Below are positions 57,262-64,000 of a stretch of 64,000 nt of DNA, piece by piece. The notes beneath the pieces were generated by a model, which was not told the DNA's origin, ran no database searches, and saw only the letters and a program-made list of their open reading frames with translations. Each line of letters opens with the position of its first letter. Position 1 is the first letter of the stretch. The stretch comes from Pelobates cultripes (lineage: Eukaryota; Chordata; Amphibia; Anura; Pelobatidae), in NCBI GenBank assembly GCA_933207985.1, contig OW240914.1, positions 138,179,968-138,243,967 of the forward strand, written 5' to 3'. The position numbers and the translations under genes were made by a program.

Positions 57262-57381
57262 CTCTAGAACAGGGACTACATTCCTCATAATGCTCTTACA
57301 CACATAATGCTGGCAATGTATCATGGGAGGTGTAGTCCAAAACATCTGCAGTGCTGAAGGTTGCCTATACCTGCTCTAGAA
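57262..57381. mobile_element. hAT MITE, 104 bp, perfect 8-bp duplication
   Basis: 'ctctagaa' at 57262-57269 and 57374-57381 encloses 57270-57373. The ends are CAGGGACTAC and, inverted, CAGGTATAGG. The internal arms 'cataatgctcttacacacat' and 'tgtatcatgggaggtgtagt' are partly complementary. Confidence 0.8.
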
Positions 57382-58434
57382 TATTTCTTAATATATAACA
57401 AACGTTTGTCCTCAAGTATGTCACTGACACTCCACCATCTGGCACTAAGAGGAACAAGTGTGTGCCGGTCTGAGTTCTAAAAGGTTAACTATGGCACTAA
57501 CTGATCGCTGGCCTTGATACTTTTATATCCGCTGTCACGTTTTCCTTTTTTTTCCTGTTATTAAAGGAGTATAAATGAGTATGAACAGATATATGAAATA
57601 ATAGTTTTATTGTCGTCATTGGGAATGGTTTGTGTAATTAATCTGATTTAATAAATCTCAGCATAGTGTCTGAACCAGCTTCTCGGTCAGAAGATATTAA
57701 TATCCCCCTCCCTCCCCCAGGTGTTTTTCTGTTATTTGAAATGGCTGCTTTGTATTGGAGCGTTAATAATAAAAGGTTCAAAGAAAGGAGACTTCATTTT
57801 TAAATTGACTGTCTAGTTCAATTATTAGTTTTGCTACTATAACAAAAATCCAATTTATTTTTCAATTCCAAACTTCAGCACAAATGATTTAATGGTTTCC
57901 AAAAAGTACAACTAAACGGACATTTTGAAATATGTTGTTTCTTTTTGAAACATTGCCATCAGTAGCAGAGCCAGCTTGGGACTATTGGAGCAGTAGCTCC
58001 CATCCTATAATGTAAAAAAGGAACAAAACCCACAATATAAATGATCAGGTATATGTCTAGGCTTCTGCCACTACAGTGGTGCTTCAATCATATCAACAGG
58101 GCTAAATATTTTCACTTGCCACTAGCAATAGATGAGTGAAAATTTGGCCCTGGTGAGTAGAAATGGCCTCCTGGTGATTATTCCATACACTCTCCAAGCT
58201 TGCAGTGGCAAGCAACTTTTAAGGTCTGGCTAGTATTGTAGGAATTGACATTTTAAGCCCTGGTATCAATGTGTTTTTGTTTATTACTGATTTTCCTGTG
58301 CAGTACATGGATGCTGGGTTCCGTATTGTGTGTTTAGCTTCAAAGTCAGATATTATTAATATTATTATTATATTATTTATATAGCGCCATCAAACTCTGT
58401 AGCACTGTACAATGGGTGGACTAACAAACACGTA
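57382..58434. other. Unique DNA, then an anuran repeat fragment at the DIRS insertion point
   Basis: No gene is seen. At about 58365-58434 the sequence 'tatttatatagcgccatcaa' through 'tggactaacaaacacgtaa' is a fragment I recognise as common in frog DNA. The DIRS element entered it. Confidence 0.45.
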
Positions 58435-58468
58435 ATTTTATGGCAAGACAGGAGGCTTCATATTTGCT

Positions 58469-59857
58469 TATCTTTCTTTACTGAAACTCCCAGCAGCAAA
58501 GAAATAGTTAATAAAGTTGTAAAAAATTCAACCAATCATAACACAACATAGAGCAATATAGTGCCACCAGACTCCTCCCACTCCCTCTTTCTTTGCTGCT
58601 TGCCTCCCAGGTGAGTCTATTCTAATTACGTTGCCTAGCCTTATTACTTAAATTTAAAATTGTCTTAAATTATTTGATGATTTTATCTGTTTTTTTTCCT
58701 CTCCTGACACACAATAACAGTGTATAACTTTCCTCAGGGTAATTCCCTTTTTTTTTAAATCCTTTGTTTTTATGTCATATGTTTAATGTTATTTTTTCAG
58801 GGGTTTTCTCATTCTCCTTTTTCATGTTTAACATCTCCCTTTATTTAAGTAGCTTACACCTTTAATTAGGTGTAAGCAGAGTTTCGGCCGCGCACAGAAT
58901 CAGCCCGCCGGGCTTTCCCCTCCTCCCCTCCCGTCAGGAGCATACCAGAGAGAGACGGACTCCATTTCCCAGGAGACCGTTGGTCTCCTGGTACAACCTT
59001 CGCGCCCTTTTTTCTTCCCTGTTTCCCGCCTTCTGAGCCGCACCGCCCCCTCTTACTCGCGGCGGCCATCTTCTTTTCGCGGCACTCGCGTTTTTCACCG
59101 CGGACCATTTTTTTCATCTGTGGGCACTTCTCAATTTACTATCCGGAAGGTAAGCTAAATATTTACTCACCTCATGTATCAGAGATTTACCAAGGCAAAT
59201 TAAGATCAGAACACTGATCCTTATCTCCTTTTTCTTTGCAGGTTATTATTTTACTAACAGCCCTGCCTGCTAAATTATTGGGTGACCCCCTCTGTGTTAC
59301 TGTGTAATTTCTATTATTAAAATTGTTGTGTGGCTGACACCACCCTTTTTTGTCTCATTTGTGGGTAACCCCAACCACAACTACTACCAATTTGTGGGTG
59401 ACCCCCACCACAACTACTGCCACTAAAACTTTGTGTGGTTGACCCCACCCTGCTTATTTTGTGGGTGATCCCCACTACTTTTTGCTTAATTCCACCATAA
59501 CTACTGTCTATAATAAAAAAAAAAAGTGTGGCAGGTATCGCTTTATTTATTTGTGACAGGGTCCTACTATAGTTGGGCAACCCTACCACGTTAGACTTAC
59601 TTACCTGAATATATATACTATATATTCGTTTTGTTGCTGTTCACCATTTATTAAAGGGTGACCCCCTTTCTTGATTGTGCCTAATAATTGTGGGTGACCC
59701 CCACTGATACTTACCTCGTGTGGGTGACCCCCACCTCTCCATTATACTAGTTGAGTTGCCTCATTTTTTCATTTGTCAACACTGCTTTACAATATTTAAC
59801 TACACTCACCTGTAGTTATTGATCTGCCCATTGTCATTCCCATAACTTTAAAACATT
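58469..59857 (+). promoter_or_regulatory. DIRS 5' leader with CpG-rich segment and possible intron
   Basis: The leader precedes gag. About 58880-59110 is CpG-rich, likely the promoter region. A possible intron runs from a donor at 59150 (GAAG|GTAAGC) to an acceptor at 59241 (TTTCTTTGCAG|G). From 59275 to 59735 a degenerate palindrome of the form GTGGGTGACCCCCAC recurs about ten times. The segment has no open coding frame. Confidence 0.5.
59275..59735 (+). repeat. Array of short palindromes in the DIRS leader
   Basis: About ten copies of 'tgtgggtgacccccac' or variants start near 59278, 59325, 59360, 59391, 59432, 59459, 59571, 59651, 59688 and 59718. Spacing is irregular (about 27-112 bp). 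Each can form a small hairpin. Flanking 'caccacaactactgcc' phrases are also shared, suggesting local duplication. Confidence 0.75.
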
Positions 59858-61250
59858 ATGTCGGAACACCAAGACCCTGCCATTTCTGCAGAACTTCGGG
59901 ATTGGCTATTTGCCACCATTGCGGAGTCCATTCCCAAAGCTCTGGCAGCTTACCATGAGCAATCTACTACAGAGGTTAATCCCTCTACACACCAGCCCTC
60001 TGACTCCGAGGATTCCCATTTTTCAGACCAAGACAGTGCCCCGCGCAAAAGACCCTGGAAAGGGAATAGCGCTACTGCGGGCAAAGGCAAAGCTCCTGCT
60101 AAAATTCTCAAACATTCCCAACCATTCGTTATGCAGAATCCGACAGACCCTCTTGAGGGCTCTACCTCCTGATTAGCTGGTCATATCTTAAACGATTATG
60201 ACACCACCTACTCTGATGAGGATCCTACGGTGAATGTGCCCTAGGATTCCTCAACGTCAGAGTTTGTTAAGGAAACTTTTCATGCTCAGGATACTAAGGG
60301 TGCCCCCCCATCTAAAGAGCCTGCCTCAGACACCCTCCTGGATGCTTCAGGCCTTCCCCTTTTTGATCCAAGGGTGATTCGTCACCCACGGTCTGCAGAA
60401 TGGACCCCTCCTGATCACATTGCCAGTTACTGCAAGATGTGGCTTCGCAAGCCCCTCGAAAAAGAACTCAGAAATAAATTGAGGGCTGAATGCCCAAGAC
60501 CTACAATTCCTGGCAAAGTTGCCTCTACCCCTGAATTTGACCCCATGCTGGTCACCTTTTTGACTAAATCTGGCAAAGACCCTCGTAAGGGTATAGAGCA
60601 AGGGTTAAAAGCAGCCCAAGACAAGCTTTTGGACATTTCAGGTCCCATAATCCAGATTTTTATCTTGGCAGATGAGGCACTCACTAGTGGTGAATTCGAT
60701 CCACACGTTATCAGGGAATGGGCTCAGAGAGCTCTTTGCCTATTAGGTAATGCAAACGTGGCAATTTCAATAGAAAGACGAAAAGCGGCACTTTATAAAA
60801 TTGACGCTAAATTAATAGACCTAAGCTCTAAGGAATTGGGACCAGACGCAGATGGTCTTCTATTTGGTGACAGCTTTATGCGAGACCTCTCTAAGCATGT
60901 CTCTGTATTCACAACGCTTAATAAAGCCCAGTCCTCACTACGCAGGGTCTTCCGCTCCCAAACCCATCGTTTTTCCGGGAGAGCTGGTCGCTTCAGGGGC
61001 CGAGCTACCAGTAGAGCAGCCTTTACAGGCTATAGGCCCCGACCCACAGATTATTGGTCCTCTGGACCCACAAGACCCTACCACAGACAGCTCTTCAGTT
61101 CCAGAGGCTCTATTCGAGGACGTGGCTCTGCATCCCTGCGCGGACGCACTGCTTCAGGTAATGGACCTTACTTATTTAAGAAATGTGTCAATTGCAGGTC
61201 GATTAACCCTTTTTTTCCAACAGTGGAAATTACTCTCTCAGGATCACTGG
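59858..61250 (+). pseudogene. DIRS gag-like protein, two in-frame stops
   Basis: This would be the RNA-binding structural protein of the element. From the ATG at 59858 (MSEHQDPAIS) the frame is interrupted by TGA at 60170-60172 and TAG at 60242-60244. It then stays open. After the stops come a conserved helical region with WTPPDHIASYCKMWLRKPLE and PRKGIEQGLKAAQDKL, and then LCLLGNANVAISIERRKAAL, typical of DIRS gag. An Arg-Gly-rich tail follows (GRAGRFRGRATSR, RGSIRGRGSASLRGR), probably RNA-binding. The C-terminal end is not definable because the same frame remains open through the RT region. Readthrough is possible but two stops make decay more likely. Confidence 0.75.
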
Positions 61251-63215
61251 ATCCTCCACACAGTCAGGGGTTTCAAAATAGATTTTCTCACACACCCCAT
61301 TCAGAGCCACCCTCCAACACCCTTAGGGATGTCACAAACAGACAAACTGACCTTAGACTCAGAGTTGTACAAACTATTAGACAAAGGGGCGATCGAACCC
61401 TCGCCTTCCCCTTACACTTTCATCAGCAACATGTTCCTGGTACGGAAAAAGACGGGAGATCACCGTCCTATTATCAACCTCAAGGAACTGAATCAGTTCA
61501 TCACATATCGCCATTTCAAGATGGAAGGTATCCATCTTCTCAGGGACCTTCTCTTCGTGGGAGACTGGTTCTCCAGATTCGACCTCAAGGATGCCTACCT
61601 CACGGTCCCAATCGCACCCAGTCACCGTGCGTTCCTTCAATTCCTCTGGCAGGGCGAAATTTGGCAGTTCACCTGCCTTCCTTTCGGGCTTTGCTCCGCC
61701 CCTTGGTGTTTCACCAAGTTAATGAAGCCGGTCATGGCACTACTCCGCTCTCGGGGAATACGTTCTATCATATATCTGGACGATATTTTGATCATGGCCC
61801 AAGACCAACATTTGCTTCGCAAACATACGCACATGACCTCTGCTCTCCTTCAAAACCTTGGCTTTGTCATAAACTTCCAGAAATCGGACCTGGAACCATC
61901 TCAGGTAGTCCAGTTTCTGGGCTTTCAAATAGACTCAGTCCAGGCAACTTTGCAGTTGCCTTACCCCAAAATAAAAAACATAAAGAAAGAAATCCAAAAG
62001 TTGCTTTCTTCGCAACGGCCTCGGCTCCGCGACCTTGCACACATTCTGGGTCTCCTATCTGCATCAATTCAAGCTATATTTCCCGGGCCTTTACACTACA
62101 GAGCGATGCAGCGGTTGAAAACAACCTACTTGCATCGCTCAGCCTCTTACGATCAATTAATTTCTCTGACGGACGAAGTTATCATCGAACTTCATTGGTG
62201 GCTTCGCAACATGGAAGCCTGGAATGGAAAAGCGATTTTCGGATCTCAACCAGATTTTGTTCTGGAATCCGATGCGAGCCTCTTGGGTTGGGGTGCTACG
62301 TGTGCCCAAACCTCCACAGGAGGTCTGTGGTCTCCATCGGAACAGGCTCTCCACATAAATTGTCTCAAGCTCATTGCTGGATCCTTCGCGATCCGCAGTT
62401 TCGCCAAGGATGTGTCCAACTGCTCCCTGGTACTACGGATGGACAATGTCTCCGCAGTGCGGTATGTCAACCGACTCGGGGGATCCAAATCCAAACTTCT
62501 GTCCGACCTCACCAAGGACCTGTACCAGTTCTGTCTGGACCGAAATCTGTCCATCCGAGCGGAGTATCTCCCTGGGTCCGACAACTTAGTCGCGGAAGGG
62601 TTTTCGCGTCATTGGAGGGATGCCAGCGACTGGCAATTAGACCCTCTCCTGTTCCATCACATCCACCTCCTACGGGGACCTCTCACACTCGACCTCTTTG
62701 CATCTCGCCTGAATCGTCAGACAGACGATTTCTTCAGCTGGCTACCAGACCCTCTATCTCTGGCAGTCGACGCTTTTCTGCAACCTTGGCCACGGGAGGG
62801 AGCCTATGCTTTCCCTCCCTTCTCAATGATTCAGCGGGCCCTTCACCGGGTCAAACAGCAGGAAGTCAGGGTAGTATTAATCACCCCTCTATGGAGGGCC
62901 CAGACCTGGTTCCCTACCCTCTTGGAACTATCAGTGGACTATCCCATCCTCCTTCCTCGATCCTTTCGAGTCCTCAGGAACCCAATGGGCGATTTCCATC
63001 CTCTCGCCCTACAGGGCCATCTTCAGCTGGTAGCTTGGACAGTTTCAGGGGAGCTTGGCATGTCACAGGTCTTTCACGCACAGCTCAAACACTTCTCTGG
63101 GAATCGTGGGCTCCAGGAACCAGACGGACCTACCTCTCCGCTTGGCAGAGTTGGGTTAGCTGGTGTCTGGAGAGGGACCTCGATCCCGTTTCAACACCTC
63201 TCTCTTCCATTTTAA
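60852..63215 (+). CDS. DIRS reverse transcriptase / RNase H / methyltransferase-like polyprotein
   Basis: The 787-residue frame would copy the element RNA. The RT domain covers residues about 160-400: SRFDLKDAYL has the first catalytic Asp (about 244), CLPFGLCSAPWCF follows, and IIYLDDILI carries the YLDD box (about 308-311). RNase H spans about 465-590 with LESDASLLGWGA and LRMDNVSAVRYVN. The position usually held by Glu in the HIN-x-LEL block is Lys here (HINCLKL), and the terminal ALSR-type block reads AEGFSRH, so RNase H activity is doubtful. Residues about 610-730 (LTLDLFASRLNR, VVLITPLWRAQTWF) match the DAM-like methyltransferase domain of DIRS elements. The first Met lies inside gag, and the real start may differ. 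Confidence 0.88.
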   Translation: MVFYLVTALCETSLSMSLYSQRLIKPSPHYAGSSAPKPIVFPGELVASGAELPVEQPLQAIGPDPQIIGPLDPQDPTTDSSSVPEALFEDVALHPCADALLQVMDLTYLRNVSIAGRLTLFFQQWKLLSQDHWILHTVRGFKIDFLTHPIQSHPPTPLGMSQTDKLTLDSELYKLLDKGAIEPSPSPYTFISNMFLVRKKTGDHRPIINLKELNQFITYRHFKMEGIHLLRDLLFVGDWFSRFDLKDAYLTVPIAPSHRAFLQFLWQGEIWQFTCLPFGLCSAPWCFTKLMKPVMALLRSRGIRSIIYLDDILIMAQDQHLLRKHTHMTSALLQNLGFVINFQKSDLEPSQVVQFLGFQIDSVQATLQLPYPKIKNIKKEIQKLLSSQRPRLRDLAHILGLLSASIQAIFPGPLHYRAMQRLKTTYLHRSASYDQLISLTDEVIIELHWWLRNMEAWNGKAIFGSQPDFVLESDASLLGWGATCAQTSTGGLWSPSEQALHINCLKLIAGSFAIRSFAKDVSNCSLVLRMDNVSAVRYVNRLGGSKSKLLSDLTKDLYQFCLDRNLSIRAEYLPGSDNLVAEGFSRHWRDASDWQLDPLLFHHIHLLRGPLTLDLFASRLNRQTDDFFSWLPDPLSLAVDAFLQPWPREGAYAFPPFSMIQRALHRVKQQEVRVVLITPLWRAQTWFPTLLELSVDYPILLPRSFRVLRNPMGDFHPLALQGHLQLVAWTVSGELGMSQVFHAQLKHFSGNRGLQEPDGPTSPLGRVGLAGVWRGTSIPFQHLSLPF

Positions 63216-63963
63216 ACTACTTATCTCTCTTCGATCAGGGTAAATCTTACCGATCGATTAATATTTTTCGTTCCGCCATTTCGGCGGCCCATGACACTAT
63301 TGACAATTTCTTGGTTGGGAAACACCCTTCCGTGTGCAGACTTTTACGAGGCATTCGTTTGACGAGGCCACCTTCTGCCAAACACTCTACGTTCTGGGAT
63401 GTCTCTCAGGTTTTCACACTGTTGGATTCCTGGCCACCTTATGCCAACTCTCTGCGAAATTGGCCTTGCTAATGTGTCTGGTGTCCTTCCGCAGAGTTTC
63501 AGACATTCACGCTTTTGACTTTCACGCTGTCACCTTTGCCCCAGACGGTGTCAGATTTACCATCATTAGACGCACTAAGACGAATTCTTCGTCAGTCTTT
63601 TATCCATACTTTCCCGATAGGCCGTCACTCTGTGTGGCCTTGTGCACCCGTTGTTACATTGACAGCACTATCTCTTTGCATTCCCCTACCGGACCTCTGT
63701 TTGTCTCTTACGTTAAACCTCATAAACCAGTCTCCTCACCCACCATTGCACGCTGGGTGAGATGGTTGCTTACCCAGGCAGGGATTGATAGCTCCTTCGG
63801 AGCCCACTCCGTGAGAGGAGCGGCCGCATCCTCTGCTTTCCGCGCAGGCGGCTCACTGGCGGATATTTTAGCCTCCGCAGATTGGTCTAGAGAATCTACT
63901 TTTCGCACTTTTTATTTTAAACCAACACCACATGCGGCTTGTTCCTTTATTCAGGAGCGTTAA
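63040..63963 (+). pseudogene. DIRS tyrosine recombinase, one frameshift
   Basis: The recombinase would integrate the circular DNA form. The N-terminal core-binding part (RTAQTLLWESWAPGTRRTYL onward) is in the same frame as gag and runs to a stop at 63470-63472. The catalytic domain continues in another frame from about 63435 to the stop at 63961-63963. It contains the full set: Arg in VSFRRVSDI, Lys in IRRTKTN, HxxR in GAHSVRGAA, Trp in ASADWSRES and the nucleophile Tyr in TFRTFYFKP. A single small indel near 63435-63470 explains the shift. The frame ends 3 bp before the right terminal repeat. The N-terminal limit is approximate. Confidence 0.85.
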
Positions 63964-64000
63964 AACAGCAAATATGAAGCCTCCTGTCTTGCCATAAAAT

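Larger units (their letters stand above)
58435..64000 (+). mobile_element. DIRS-like tyrosine-recombinase retrotransposon, nearly complete
   Basis: 'attttatggcaagacaggag' starts at 58435. The 34 bp 58435-58468 are perfectly inverted at 63967-64000, the last bases of the window. Between them lie a 1.4-kb leader, a gag-like frame, an RT/RNase H/methyltransferase frame and a tyrosine recombinase frame, the DIRS gene order. No target duplication can be judged because the right flank is outside the window. DIRS elements integrate by a tyrosine recombinase through a circular intermediate and normally leave no duplication. Lesions in gag and recombinase make this copy non-autonomous today. Confidence 0.88.

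Noticed and set aside
58866..59589. Minus-strand open frames in the DIRS leader
   Set aside because: They arise from the CpG-rich leader and the palindrome array; no conserved domain.
60347..62584. Minus-strand open frames under the DIRS polyprotein
   Set aside because: They are shadows of the RT frame; DIRS coding is on the plus strand throughout.

Overview
The window looks like nuclear DNA of a frog or toad (anuran amphibian). It has no prokaryotic gene organisation, no rRNA, tRNA or CRISPR array, and at most one candidate host exon. What it holds is the transposon community typical of large anuran genomes: T2/Kolobok-type MITEs (TTAAAGGRR ends, TTAA target sites), TTAA-specific piggyBac-like MITEs, hAT elements with 8-bp target duplications, Tc1/mariner elements with a DD37E catalytic triad, L1-type LINEs, an RLE-type LINE remnant and a DIRS tyrosine-recombinase retrotransposon. 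The genus cannot be told from the sequence alone.

Layout. 1-1077: unremarkable AT-rich DNA. 1078-5760: a nest four levels deep, with an interspersed repeat (family A) holding a dead Tc1 element, which holds a fold-back insertion, which holds an intact Tc1 element with a 338-residue transposase. 5761-10056: mostly unique DNA with MITE pieces and a 64-bp tandem repeat. 10163-12307: a decayed ORF1-only L1-like element. 13736-15130: remnants of a LINE probably of the R2-like, restriction-endonuclease type. 16658-16754: a candidate exon of a diacylglycerol/ceramide-kinase-like lipid kinase. 17517-20390: GC-rich repeat and a TG-rich minisatellite, then family A copy 2. 22035-23352: T2 MITEs, one nested in another. 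23681-25976: a second ORF1-only L1-like element with an open 380-codon ORF1 and clean target duplications. 27045-29485: a 2.4-kb hAT element. 30659-30996: a palindromic hAT MITE. 31195-31985: family A copy 3. 32885-37710: a 33-bp minisatellite invaded by two mobile elements, one a 1.65-kb hAT element. 38177-42330: T2 and piggyBac-like elements that share one TTAA. 47770-49080: an L1 ORF2 remnant. 50563-50988: an insertion carrying a perfect 143-bp inverted repeat with a 3-nt loop. 51085-55260: MITEs, microsatellites and a telomere-like tract. 55587-57381: two hAT elements. 58435-64000: a nearly complete DIRS-like retrotransposon (gag, RT/RNase H/methyltransferase, tyrosine recombinase) whose inverted terminal repeats lie at 58435 and at the window end.

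Activity. Only the inner Tc1 transposase (2394-3410), the L1-like ORF1 (24785-25927) and the DIRS RT ORF (60852-63215) are open over their expected lengths. The DIRS copy carries two in-frame stops in gag, a frameshift in its recombinase and a changed RNase H residue, so it is probably dead. The most informative structures are the two fold-back insertions with similar architecture, the pair of ORF1-only L1-like elements, and two copies of repeat B that serve as each other's empty insertion sites.
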